From the NCBI RefSeq assembly GCF_003570715.1, contig NZ_QXXQ01000001.1:1-64000 (forward strand): DNA of 64,000 nt, read 5' to 3'. The translations under genes and the position numbers were made by a program. Source of the DNA: Gemmobacter lutimaris (GTDB lineage: Bacteria > Pseudomonadota > Alphaproteobacteria > Rhodobacterales > Rhodobacteraceae). How positions within the stretch are numbered: position 1 is the first letter of the stretch; every line of letters starts with the position of its first letter. Shown piece after piece: positions 15,533 through 23,720 of the stretch. The notes under the pieces were generated by a model, which was not told the origin of the DNA, did no database searches, and was given only the letters and a program-made list of their open reading frames with translations.

Positions 15533-16102
15533 ATGAGCATGGCAGAAAAAACCGGGTTCACGCGGCGGGGCCTTCTTGGTGTGTTCGCGGCAACTGCGGT
15601 TGTGGCAGCACCCACCTACTCCAACGCTTTCGGGCTGTTGCGGGGCGCCGGCGATATTCGCCGCATCCGCATGTATTCGGGCCGGACCGGGGAAAGCATC
15701 GACACGATCTACTGGATCGAAGGGAAGTATATTCCCGAGGTGCTGAAAGAACTTAACCATTTCATGCGTGACTGGCGCACCGATCAGGCGATGTCGATGG
15801 ATGCCCGCACGGTGGATATCATGGCGGCTTCGCATCGTCTGCTGGACGTGTCTGAGCCTTTCATGCTGTTGTCGGGCTATCGCAGCCCAAAGACCAATGC
15901 GATGCTGCGGTCGAAATCGCGCGGTGTGGCGAAGAATTCGCTGCACATGAAAGGTCAGGCGGCCGACCTGCGGCTGAAATCGCGCTCGGTGGGCCAGATG
16001 GCGCGCGCAGCGGAATCCTGTGCATCGGGTGGTGTGGGACGCTACTCCGGCTCGAACTTCGTGCATATGGATTGCGGACCTGTGCGGCACTGGGGCGGCT
16101 GA
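15533..16102 (+). CDS. DUF882 / YcbK-type M15-fold protein, Tat-exported
   Basis: A 189-residue protein from ATG 15533; a second ATG at 15539 is equally possible. The N-terminus has a twin-arginine signal (FTRRGLLGVF) followed by a hydrophobic stretch and a cut near SNA-FG; E. coli YcbK is likewise a Tat substrate. The mature domain has the peptidase M15/DUF882 fold with likely zinc ligands H and D in NSLHMKGQAADLRL and H in NFVHMDCGPVRHW. It is expected to act on peptidoglycan in the periplasm, although enzymatic activity has not generally been shown for this family. It is divergent from the YcbB-type transpeptidase and followed by a strong terminator. Confidence 0.9.
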   Translation: MSMAEKTGFTRRGLLGVFAATAVVAAPTYSNAFGLLRGAGDIRRIRMYSGRTGESIDTIYWIEGKYIPEVLKELNHFMRDWRTDQAMSMDARTVDIMAASHRLLDVSEPFMLLSGYRSPKTNAMLRSKSRGVAKNSLHMKGQAADLRLKSRSVGQMARAAESCASGGVGRYSGSNFVHMDCGPVRHWGG

Positions 16103-16143
16103 CGCCCTTTCTGGTGCAGAACCGGGAATGTGGGAATGAAACA

Positions 16144-16165
16144 GGGCGCCAACCGGCGCCCTTTT
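16144..16165 (+). terminator. Rho-independent terminator after YcbK-type gene
   Basis: GGGCGCC (16144-16150) pairs with GGCGCCC (16155-16161) around AACC and is followed by TTTT. It lies between convergent genes (the YcbK-type gene and rlmE) and could serve the plus-strand gene. Confidence 0.8.
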
Positions 16166-16183
16166 CAATTCGGTCCAGGCCTG

Positions 16184-16930
16184 TCAGGTCTCGTCCTGCC
16201 CCTCACCGCCTTCCACCTGACGCCCGCGAAAGCCCATGGCCACCACGAACTTTTCCGAACTGTCAGACCGGCTGGCTGGCGGTTTCACATTGGCGACCTT
16301 GGTGAAGTTCTTTTTCAGCATGGTCTGCATCTCGATCTCGGCACCACCGGCCAGCACCTTGGCGACAAAGGTGCCGCCATCCTCCAGCACGTCAAAGGCA
16401 AAGGCCAGCGCGGCCTCGACCAGCGCGATGATGCGCAGGTGATCGGTACCCTTGTGCCCCGAGGCGGCGGCGGCCATGTCGCTCATCACCACATCGGCAC
16501 GGCCACCCAGCCAACCCTTCACCTTGTCATCGGCATCATCCGCCAGAAAATCGAGCTGGTGAATATCGGCCCCGGCAATCGGCTCCACCTCTTGCAGATC
16601 GACGCCCAGAACGGTGCCCAGCGGCTTTTTCGGGTTCTGCCCCAGCGCATTCACCCGCTCCACCGCGACCTGGCACCATCCTCCGGGCGCGCAGCCAAGG
16701 TCCACCACCCGCGCACCGGGTTTCAGGAAGCCGTATTTGTCGTCCAGTTCCAGAATCTTGAAGGCCGCACGGCCGCGATAGCCCTCGCGTTTCGCCCGCT
16801 GGACGTAAGGATCGTTCAACTGCCGTTCGAGCCAGAGCGTCGAGGACAGCTTGCGCCCCTTGGCGGTCTTGACCCGGACCCGCAGGTCGCGCTGGCCCCG
16901 GCCAGAGGTGTTCTTGGGCGGTGTCGTCAT
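16184..16930 (-). CDS. rlmE: 23S rRNA (uridine-2'-O-)-methyltransferase RlmE (FtsJ)
   Basis: A 248-residue SAM-dependent methyltransferase of the RrmJ/FtsJ family, which methylates U2552 of 23S rRNA in the large subunit A-loop. An N-terminal basic extension ([19 protein letters not shown]) precedes the conserved substrate region ([16 protein letters not shown]). The SAM site is [11 protein letters not shown]. The catalytic K-D-K-E tetrad is visible as the lysine in RAAFK, the aspartate in VVMSDMA, the lysine in TFVAKVL and a later glutamate. It overlaps the upstream phosphatase gene by four bases. The association of ppx/gppA with rlmE is common in alphaproteobacteria. Confidence 0.95.
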   Translation of the reverse strand: MTTPPKNTSGRGQRDLRVRVKTAKGRKLSSTLWLERQLNDPYVQRAKREGYRGRAAFKILELDDKYGFLKPGARVVDLGCAPGGWCQVAVERVNALGQNPKKPLGTVLGVDLQEVEPIAGADIHQLDFLADDADDKVKGWLGGRADVVMSDMAAAASGHKGTDHLRIIALVEAALAFAFDVLEDGGTFVAKVLAGGAEIEMQTMLKKNFTKVANVKPPASRSDSSEKFVVAMGFRGRQVEGGEGQDET

Positions 16931-18063
16931 GTGTAAGGTCCGTCTTCCAGAACGCCATCGGCGCTCATCTGTGCGTAAAGAAGCCCTTCGCGCAAGCCGC
17001 GGTCGGCCACCGACAGGCGGTCGGTCGGCCAGATGCGCATCAGGGCCTGAAGAATCGCCGCGCCTGACATGATCAGCGCATGGCGGTCGCGGCCGATGCG
17101 CGGGTCGGTGCGCCGGCCCTCGGGGCCAAGCGAAAGGTAGTCACGGATCACCGTGTCGATCTGCCCCGAGGTCATGCGCAGCCCGTCCACTTTGGTCCGG
17201 TCATAGCGGCGCAGGCCAAGGAAGCTGGCAGCCACCGTGGTCACGGTGCCCGAGGTGCCGATGATCTGGAACCCCTCGCGCGGGTTTTCGGCGTTGTAGG
17301 GCGAAAAGCTGGCCAGGTTTTCCTCGAAAAACCAGCTCATCAGCGCAAAACGCGCCGCGTCGTCCTCGACATCATGGAACTGGTCTTTCAGCGTCGCCAC
17401 TCCCAGCGGGACCGAAATCCAGTCCACCACCCGCGCCGCCGTCTCGCCCTGCTGGTTGAAGCCGGTATGCAGGCGCATGATTGCGCGCTGCCGGTCCTCG
17501 GGCGCAACTTCGGACAGGTCGATCCAGACCAGCTCGGTCGAGCCGCCGCCAATATCCACGACCAGCAATTGCTCGGTCCGGCGCGACACCAGCGGCGCGC
17601 AGGAGATGACGGCCAGCCGCGCTTCTTCCTCGGGCGGGATGATCTCCAGCGACAGGCCGGTCTCGCGGCGGATCTGGCGCATCAGGTCGCGCGAATTGCG
17701 GGCACGGCGGCAGGCTTCTGTTGCAACCAGCCGCATCCGGCTGACACCATGCTTTTCGATTTTCTTCTGGCAGATGCGCAACGCCTGCACCGTGCGCCCC
17801 ATGGACGCACGCGACAACCGGCCCGAGGCTTCAAGCCCCACGCCAAGCTGGACAGTCTTGGAAAAGCTGTCCACGACCTGAAACTGACTGCCCTTCGGCT
17901 GGGCAATCAGCATCCGGCAACTGTTGGTCCCCAGATCGAGCGCGGCATAAAGCTGCGATCCCGACCGGGAGTCATGAGGGGTAGACGGTTCGACCGCACC
18001 CGCCCCCATCAGGGCATCGGGCTGCGGGATCGCGTCCTCCCCCCGGGGACGCTCGGGCGCCAT
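16927..18063 (-). CDS. Ppx/GppA family exopolyphosphatase
   Basis: A 378-residue protein of the ASKHA fold that hydrolyses polyphosphate or pppGpp and so links to the stringent response. The ATG at 18063 has a strong GGAGGGCGG ribosome site. The in-frame open sequence further upstream is not coding; it is translated REP repeat. Motifs are [15 protein letters not shown] (phosphate 1) at about residues 38-52 and [15 protein letters not shown] (phosphate 2). Its stop overlaps the rlmE start. It lacks the extra C-terminal domain of long Ppx proteins, so a GppA-like role is possible. Two copies of a repeat lie directly upstream, within 150 bases of the start. Confidence 0.92.
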   Translation of the reverse strand: MAPERPRGEDAIPQPDALMGAGAVEPSTPHDSRSGSQLYAALDLGTNSCRMLIAQPKGSQFQVVDSFSKTVQLGVGLEASGRLSRASMGRTVQALRICQKKIEKHGVSRMRLVATEACRRARNSRDLMRQIRRETGLSLEIIPPEEEARLAVISCAPLVSRRTEQLLVVDIGGGSTELVWIDLSEVAPEDRQRAIMRLHTGFNQQGETAARVVDWISVPLGVATLKDQFHDVEDDAARFALMSWFFEENLASFSPYNAENPREGFQIIGTSGTVTTVAASFLGLRRYDRTKVDGLRMTSGQIDTVIRDYLSLGPEGRRTDPRIGRDRHALIMSGAAILQALMRIWPTDRLSVADRGLREGLLYAQMSADGVLEDGPYT

Positions 18064-18101
18064 AATCCGCCCTCCATTTTCGGTTACCGTAAACGTAGAC
18101 C

Positions 18102-18202
18102 CGTTGTCCCCCCCACGCAAGCGCGGATACGCGGCGGTTGGTTGCGGTCGATCTTTGCAGCCCTGCGCGCGTTGTCCCCCCCACGCAAGCGCGGATACGC
18201 GG
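18102..18202. repeat. Pair of identical 33-bp REP-like repeats
   Basis: Identical units lie at 18102-18134 and 18170-18202, 68 bases apart. Each has seven C residues, then ACGCAAGCGCGG and ATACGCGG, with a CCGCG/CGCGG dyad potential. Read on the minus strand in one frame they yield a YPRLRGGDN-type peptide and in another a RACVGGTT-type peptide, both of which I associate with spurious protein predictions over a widespread intergenic repeat in alphaproteobacteria. They lie between the divergent ppx/gppA and Virulence_fact genes. They may be REP/BIME-type elements mobilised by a RAYT-like transposase; none is in the window. Confidence 0.8.
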
Positions 18203-18358
18203 AACGGTCTGTGCGCCGATGCGCGGGCGCTCGCTTCCCGACCTGCGACAAGGTAGATTTGCCGCTGTCGCGGACTGCGCGCCGGATGTCGAAATCCGAC
18301 ACTGCCGGTCGCAGGCGGACGCATAGAACGGGATGCAAGCAACAGAGGGGAATCAGCG

Positions 18359-18655
18359 ATGCCCGAGGTCACGATCGTTTACTGGCGGGACATTCCGGCC
18401 CAGGTCATCGTCGGAAAGGGCCGTCGCGGGTCGAAAGTGCAACTTCCCGAACGCTTTGAACAGGCGATCGACCGTTGTGCCATGAAGGTTGGGGCGAAGG
18501 ATGCCGACGCCTATCTTGCCGAATGGCGCAAGGCCGCCCCTTACGAGGTGGAGGGTGAACCGGACCAGATCGCCCGCGACACTGCCGACCGTCTGGATGC
18601 CGAATATGACACCGCGCGCCTCAAGGCGCTGATCGAGGCCGAAGGCCGGGCCTGA
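18359..18655 (+). CDS. Virulence_fact domain small protein
   Basis: A 98-residue acidic cytoplasmic protein of the family labelled 'virulence factor' (Virulence_fact), starting MPEVTIVYWRDIPAQV, with the typical KGRRGSKVQLPERFEQAID segment. The family name is misleading: in Rhodobacterales I would expect the gene next to C1-folate and corrinoid genes, as here. It precedes the MetF-like reductase by 28 bases and has a GAGGGG ribosome site. The biochemical role is unknown. Its position as the first gene of the unit suggests an accessory role in methyl transfer between folate, cobalamin and homocysteine. Confidence 0.85.
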   Translation: MPEVTIVYWRDIPAQVIVGKGRRGSKVQLPERFEQAIDRCAMKVGAKDADAYLAEWRKAAPYEVEGEPDQIARDTADRLDAEYDTARLKALIEAEGRA

Positions 18656-18683
18656 GCCCGCGCCACATGTGAGGAGCCGCCCC

Positions 18684-19607
18684 ATGGCGCTGTTCAGTTT
18701 CCGTCGTGACAATGCCCCGGCCGCGACCGGCGTCACCCCCGAGGTCGAGGCCTTCCTGAAAGGCTTCTCGATGGAGGTGATGCCCCGCACCGCCGAGAAG
18801 GTCGAAGATTTCCGCGCGATCCTGCCGAAAGGCACCCGCGTCTATATCGCCCATATCGAGGGCACGCCCATCGAGGACATGGTGGCGACGGCCAAGCGCA
18901 TTAGCGCCGAGGGCTTCCCCGTCATGCCGCATTTCCCGGCCCGCATCATCAAGGACCGCGCGACCCTCGCCGATTGGATCGCCCGCTATCAGGGCGAAGC
19001 CGGTGTGAAACAGGCGCTGCTGCTGGGCGGTGGCGTCAATACCCCGGCGGGCGAGTTCGACAGTTCGATGCAGTTGATCGAGACCGGCCTTTTCGACGGG
19101 TTCGAGCGGCTGCATGTGGCGGGTCACCCCGAGGGCAACAAGGACATCGACAAGGACGGCGGCGACGCCATCGTCATGCAGGCGCTGAAGTGGAAACAGG
19201 ATTTCGCCAATCGCACCGATGCGAAAATGGCGATCGCCACCCAATTCTGCTTTGAGGCTGGCCCTGTCATCGACTGGGTGAACCGGATCAATGCGGCAGG
19301 CGTGAAAATCCCGGTGCATATCGGTGTGGCAGGCCCAGCCAAACTTCAGACCATGATCAAATTCGCCATCGCCTGCGGCGTCGGTCCCTCCTTGCGCGTG
19401 CTGCAAAAGCGGGCGATGGACGTGACCAAGCTGCTGCTGCCCTATGAACCCAACGAGTTCATCACCGAACTGGCGGTCCACAAGGCGCAGAACCCGGATT
19501 TCGGCATCGAATCCGTGCATTTCTTCCCCCTTGGCGGCATCAAGACCAATGCCACCTGGGCCACCGAACACGGCGGCGCCTCGGGCGTCCCGGCCAATCA
19601 AGCGTAA
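18684..19607 (+). CDS. Methylenetetrahydrofolate reductase (MetF-like)
   Basis: A 307-residue TIM-barrel flavoprotein of the MetF family, expected to reduce 5,10-methylene-THF to 5-methyl-THF. The ATG at 18684 follows GAGGAG; five codons upstream in frame are ignored. Recognisable parts are VYIAHIEGTPIEDMVATAKR (about residues 52-71), the flavin-side LLGGGVNTPAGEF, HVAGHPEGN (about 142-150) and TQFCFEAGPVIDWVNRI (about 178-194). It is followed nine bases later by the methyltransferase that would use its product. The protein diverges from enterobacterial MetF, so another methylene-THF-dependent reductase activity is possible. Confidence 0.88.
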   Translation: MALFSFRRDNAPAATGVTPEVEAFLKGFSMEVMPRTAEKVEDFRAILPKGTRVYIAHIEGTPIEDMVATAKRISAEGFPVMPHFPARIIKDRATLADWIARYQGEAGVKQALLLGGGVNTPAGEFDSSMQLIETGLFDGFERLHVAGHPEGNKDIDKDGGDAIVMQALKWKQDFANRTDAKMAIATQFCFEAGPVIDWVNRINAAGVKIPVHIGVAGPAKLQTMIKFAIACGVGPSLRVLQKRAMDVTKLLLPYEPNEFITELAVHKAQNPDFGIESVHFFPLGGIKTNATWATEHGGASGVPANQA

Positions 19608-19616
19608 GGAAAAGCC

Positions 19617-20597
19617 ATGACCCGGACCGTTCTCGAATCCAAAACCAAAACCGTTGTCATCGGCTTTGACGAGCCCTTCTGCGTCATCGGCGAGCGTATC
19701 AACCCGACCGGGCGCAAGAAGCTGGCGGCCGAACTGGAGATGGGCAATTACGACACCGTCATCAAGGACGCGCTGGAACAGGTTGCCTGTGGCGCGACCG
19801 TGCTGGACGTGAACTCGGGCGCCGTCTTCACCAACAAGATGGCCGAAGACCCGCGGTATGCCGACAATAACTTTGTCGAGCCGCCGCTGATGAAGGCGCT
19901 GATCGAGATCATTCAGCAAACCGTGGACGTGCCGCTGTGCATCGACAGCTCGGTGCCCGGCGCGCTGGAGGCGGGCCTGATGGCCTGCGAGGGTCGCCCG
20001 CTGTTGAACTCGGTGACGGGTGAGGAAGAGCGGCTGGAACTGGTGCTGCCGCTGGTGAAGAAATACAATGTGCCGGTCGTGGCGATCTCCAACGACGATA
20101 CCGGCATTTCGCCCGACCCGGATGTCCGCTTCGCCGTGGCGAAAAAGATCGTCGAGCGCGCCGCCGATTTCGGCATTCCGGCACATGACATCGTGGTGGA
20201 CCCGCTGGTCATGCCGGTGGGCGCGATGGCCTCGGCCGGGCAACAGGTGTTTGCTCTGGTGCGCCGCCTGCGTGAGGAACTGGGCGTGAACACGACCTGT
20301 GGCGCGTCGAACATCTCGTTCGGTCTGCCGCATCGCCACGGCATCAACGCGGCCTTCCTGCCCATGGCCATCGGCGCAGGCATGACGAGCGCGATCATGA
20401 ACCCGGTCCGTCAGGTGGAGATGGAAGCGATCCGCGCCGCCAACTTCCTGATGAACCACGACGCCAATGGCGGCGAATGGATCCGCTTCTCCAAGGTGAT
20501 CGAGGCCGTGGAGCAAGGCGCAACCTTCGCGGAAGCCTCGGCTGCCGCCACCCAATCGGCCGGCGGTCGTCGCGGCGGTCGTCGCGGTCGCGGCTGA
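19617..20597 (+). CDS. Methyl-THF:corrinoid methyltransferase (pterin-binding)
   Basis: A 326-residue protein with the pterin-binding TIM-barrel of MetH/AcsE. It should transfer the methyl group of 5-methyl-THF to a cob(I)alamin protein. Motifs include CVIGERINPTGRKK near the N-terminus, the ATVLDVNSG strand, CIDSS, and GASNISFGLP. The C-terminal tail is Arg/Gly-rich (GGRRGGRRGRG), which is unusual and may bind nucleic acid or partners. In several Rhodobacterales, B12-dependent methionine synthase is split into separate homocysteine, pterin and cobalamin subunits; this gene fits the pterin subunit. No homocysteine or B12-binding subunit is in the window. Confidence 0.9.
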   Translation: MTRTVLESKTKTVVIGFDEPFCVIGERINPTGRKKLAAELEMGNYDTVIKDALEQVACGATVLDVNSGAVFTNKMAEDPRYADNNFVEPPLMKALIEIIQQTVDVPLCIDSSVPGALEAGLMACEGRPLLNSVTGEEERLELVLPLVKKYNVPVVAISNDDTGISPDPDVRFAVAKKIVERAADFGIPAHDIVVDPLVMPVGAMASAGQQVFALVRRLREELGVNTTCGASNISFGLPHRHGINAAFLPMAIGAGMTSAIMNPVRQVEMEAIRAANFLMNHDANGGEWIRFSKVIEAVEQGATFAEASAAATQSAGGRRGGRRGRG

Positions 20598-20619
20598 TCC
20601 GATTCTGAACCCTGTGAAG

Positions 20620-20646
20620 CGCCCGCCCTTATCGGCGGGCGTTTTT
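20620..20646 (+). terminator. Rho-independent terminator after methyltransferase
   Basis: CGCCCGCC (20620-20627) pairs with GGCGGGCG (20634-20641) and is followed by TTTTT. It shows that the Virulence_fact-reductase-methyltransferase unit ends here, before the RTX hydrolase. Confidence 0.85.
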
Positions 20647-20735
20647 CATTGCGGGCAAGGTTTTGCCGCATTCGGGGCGCAATCTGACCAATCACGCGGG
20701 GCACAACCGGGGCGCGACCCTAGCGGCCCGGACAG

Positions 20736-23183
20736 ATGAGCGACCTTGGACATATCAATGCCATCCATATCCTGTTCCTCGCCGAAAAGGTGGCGGACCG
20801 GGATCGCGCGAATGGCAGTTACGACACCCATCTGGCCGAGGATCGCCGCTATTACATGTGGCAGGGCCAGCAACAGATCCTGCCCTTCGGCATGGACGAT
20901 GACCCGAAAGGCTTTGCCGAGGGGCTGCGCACCGCCCTGCCCGGCGTCAACACCCTGCGGCTGTCCTTCAACCAATATGCGTTCGATGCAAAGGGTGGCC
21001 TGCATCCGCAATATGAGGCTTTCATCGCGGCAGCGGTGAAACAGGGGTTCAAGCTGATCTTCACGCTGGCCGACGGCGACCAGCAGACTACGGGCGATGA
21101 CGGGTCGATGACCAGCGCGCAACTGGCGAAGGCGCTGGACGGGCCGGTTCAGGCGGGCGCCGTTGCGGCATGGGAAAAGATGCTGGCCTGGCTCGACCGG
21201 CACCCCGCCGCGCAGAACGCGGTCTGGGGTTATGAATTGGCGAATGAGGCCGCCGCCTATGAACGCGGCGTGACGCTGGCCGAACGCGGCACCAAACTGG
21301 CGGCCGAGGAACGGTTTGTCGAACTCTACGCCCGCCACATGGCCGAGCTTGCGGGCATGGTGCAGGCCGCCGACCCCGAAGCGCGGGTGCTGGTTGGCGG
21401 CTGGGCCTATTCGGCGCGCTTCACCGATCTGGCAGAAAATACCGTCGGCAACAGAAGCGCGCTCGATTTCCTGCGGGCAAAGATCGGCGACGCACTGGTC
21501 TGGGCCGCGCATCTTTATCCAGGTTGGCACAGCGGCACCGAAGTTTCCGACCCTGAGGAACTGGTGAAGGTCTATGAGGCCGCGCTGGCACCTCTGGGCG
21601 ACGATGACATCCTGCTGACGGAAACCAGCCTCAGTGGTGCGTTGATCAATGATTTCAACCTTGCGCCCAATGTGACGCGGGCGATGGCGCGGGTGCAGGA
21701 ATGGTTTGCCGATCGCGGGGTTGGCACAACATGGTTCTCCGGTGCCGAGGCGGGTGCCTCAAGCCTTGTCGCCGTCGATACCGGCGCCAAGCTGCGGTAT
21801 CTGCATCAGCACAGCCTTGCCTTTGCGCTGAATGCCTTTTCGCTGGACGATGCACCGCGCGGCCATGGCGGCGCCGAGCGAATCGACGCCGAGGTGGTGA
21901 CAGCCCGTCTGCGCAACGAGGATTATGACGGCAAACTGTCGATGGATACCGTCGGCGGTGCTGGCTTCGCCTTCGGCTATGGCGGGGCCGATACGCTGCA
22001 AGGGGCTGCGGGCGCGAACAACTTCCTTTACGGCGGCAGGGGCGACGACCTGCTGCGCGGCGCGGGGGACGAGGATTTCCTGTTCGGTCAGGACGATGCC
22101 GATACGATCATGGGCCAGTCGGGCAATGATCTGCTGTTCGGCGGTCGCGGCGATGATCTGCTGCGCGGTGGCGCGGGTCGCGACACGCTGGAAGGCGGCG
22201 GGGGCGCTGACCGCTTCGATGCCTCATCCGGTTCCGATCTGGTAACGGATTTCCGTCAGGATGCAGGGGACCGGCTGTATCTTGGCCGGGGCTACTCTGA
22301 TTGGTCCGATGTGAAGACAAGGATGAGCTTTGGCGCCGTAGACGGCAAGGCCGCGGATGATGTGGTGATCACCCACGCAGACGGGACCGAGACGATCCTG
22401 CTGAACGCGCGCGGCAAGATCGGCGCTGCAAGCCTTCTGCTGGCGGGCGACCGCAGTATGATCGAGGGCACGGCACGGGCCGACCGCATTGCCGAGGGCT
22501 GGCAGGACATCGAAGGGCAAAGCTTCGGTGCGCTGCACCGCGTCGCTGCCGGAGCCGGATCTGACAGCGTGACCGGCACCGCCCGCGCCGATCACATTGA
22601 TGGTGGCAGCGGGGCAGACCTGCTGCGGGGCGGCGGCGGCAACGATGCCTTGCTGGGAATGGAGGGCAATGACCGGCTTTCTGGTGAGGCCGGGCACGAC
22701 ACGCTGGCGGGCGGCGCTGGCCGTGACCGGCTTGACGGCGGCGCAGGCAACGATGCGCTCGCCGGTGGTTCTGGCAATGATCTGCTTTCGGGCGGCAGCG
22801 GCGCCGATACGCTGCATGGCAATACGGGCCGCGACAGTCTTGAAGGAGGCGCGGACAATGATGTGCTGCATAGCGGCGCGGGGCGGTCGCAACTGGACGG
22901 CGGCGGCGGGCGCGATACGCTTTACGCCGATCTGTCGGGCGGTGGCCATGTGCTGACCGGCGGCAGCGGTGCGGATCGCTTCGTCTTTCATGGCGCGGGC
23001 AAGACCGACAGCCGGTCTGTCATCACCGATTTCGACTTTGCCGAGGACAGGCTGATCCTCGGCAATCGCGCCGTCGATCTGACGCATCTGCCCGATGGCA
23101 TGCGGCTTATGGAAACCGGCGCGGGCACCGTTCTGCACCTTGCACCAGGACATCAGGTGCTGCTGGAAGACCTGTTCTTCTGA
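20736..23183 (+). CDS. RTX protein with GH5-like glycoside hydrolase domain
   Basis: An 815-residue, probably type I-secreted enzyme. Residues 5-385 resemble a clan GH-A (cellulase/mannanase, GH5-type) barrel: the acid/base is probably E171 in GYELANEAAAY, H259 lies in AAHLYPGW, and the nucleophile is probably E296 in LLTETSLSG. Residues 400-480 and 600-750 hold two blocks of GGxGxDxL RTX repeats, separated by a beta-rich linker. The extreme C-terminus is hydrophobic with few charges, as in type I signals, and no Sec signal exists. It lies between two halves of the corrinoid cluster with its own spacing on both sides, as though inserted. The substrate cannot be told from sequence alone. Confidence 0.82.
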   Translation: MSDLGHINAIHILFLAEKVADRDRANGSYDTHLAEDRRYYMWQGQQQILPFGMDDDPKGFAEGLRTALPGVNTLRLSFNQYAFDAKGGLHPQYEAFIAAAVKQGFKLIFTLADGDQQTTGDDGSMTSAQLAKALDGPVQAGAVAAWEKMLAWLDRHPAAQNAVWGYELANEAAAYERGVTLAERGTKLAAEERFVELYARHMAELAGMVQAADPEARVLVGGWAYSARFTDLAENTVGNRSALDFLRAKIGDALVWAAHLYPGWHSGTEVSDPEELVKVYEAALAPLGDDDILLTETSLSGALINDFNLAPNVTRAMARVQEWFADRGVGTTWFSGAEAGASSLVAVDTGAKLRYLHQHSLAFALNAFSLDDAPRGHGGAERIDAEVVTARLRNEDYDGKLSMDTVGGAGFAFGYGGADTLQGAAGANNFLYGGRGDDLLRGAGDEDFLFGQDDADTIMGQSGNDLLFGGRGDDLLRGGAGRDTLEGGGGADRFDASSGSDLVTDFRQDAGDRLYLGRGYSDWSDVKTRMSFGAVDGKAADDVVITHADGTETILLNARGKIGAASLLLAGDRSMIEGTARADRIAEGWQDIEGQSFGALHRVAAGAGSDSVTGTARADHIDGGSGADLLRGGGGNDALLGMEGNDRLSGEAGHDTLAGGAGRDRLDGGAGNDALAGGSGNDLLSGGSGADTLHGNTGRDSLEGGADNDVLHSGAGRSQLDGGGGRDTLYADLSGGGHVLTGGSGADRFVFHGAGKTDSRSVITDFDFAEDRLILGNRAVDLTHLPDGMRLMETGAGTVLHLAPGHQVLLEDLFF

Positions 23184-23279
23184 CACCCACGCCGCAACCT
23201 GACCGAAACCTGCCGCGAACAGCCATGGCAAGTGCCGCGCTCCGGCCTAGAAAGGGCCAGCGACAGGTGTGAGGGAAAC

Positions 23280-23705
23280 ATGCGGGCCGCGATTTCGGTG
23301 GATGCGGGCAATTGCCCGGAGGCAACCTGGGATGACCCGGCGAAGGGCACGATTCGCTGGAAGACTCTGTTGTCGCAGGGCATGACCGCCAGCGACAGCC
23401 TTGTCTGCGGCATCGCGCTGATGGCGCCGGGTGAGTTCTTCGCTTTCCATTCCCACCCCGAGGCCGAGGTCTATTTCGGAATCGAGGGCGAGGGCGAGGT
23501 GGTCATCGACGGCGTGCCGCACAAGCTCGCCCCCGGCATCGCCTTGTTCATCCCCGGTGGCGCCGTGCATGGCGTGCCCGTGGTTTCGGCGCCGCTGAAA
23601 TGGTTCTACACCTTCGCGCGCGATTCCTTCGACCAGATCGCCTACAGCTTTCTGCCGGTCCCGGCAGAGCCCGAACCCCCGATACCGCCCCAGCGGGCGG
23701 CCTGA
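23280..23705 (+). CDS. Cupin-domain protein
   Basis: A 141-residue protein. The ATG at 23280 is preceded by GAGGGAA; sixteen further codons in frame upstream are ignored. The single cupin barrel has the metal motif HSHPEAEVYFGIEGEGEV (about residues 54-71) and a second histidine in GGAVHGVP. The N-terminal half resembles proteins that bind a small polar ligand, and the fold is shared with DMSP lyases, but the DMSP-lyase-specific set of residues cannot be confirmed by eye. It is 15 bases upstream of the ASKHA activator and probably co-transcribed, so a role in one-carbon or methylated-compound metabolism is inferred from the neighbour. Confidence 0.8.
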   Translation: MRAAISVDAGNCPEATWDDPAKGTIRWKTLLSQGMTASDSLVCGIALMAPGEFFAFHSHPEAEVYFGIEGEGEVVIDGVPHKLAPGIALFIPGGAVHGVPVVSAPLKWFYTFARDSFDQIAYSFLPVPAEPEPPIPPQRAA

Positions 23706-23720
23706 CTGCGAGAGGCCAAG

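Noticed and set aside
18064-18372. N-terminal extension of the Ppx/GppA protein by about 100 residues
   Set aside because: The extension is translated REP repeat; the strong ribosome site precedes the ATG at 18063.
18621-20555. A 644-codon open frame on the minus strand
   Set aside because: It is opposite the MetF-like and methyltransferase genes, whose motifs are intact; composition is His/Arg/Gln-rich as expected of an antisense reading.
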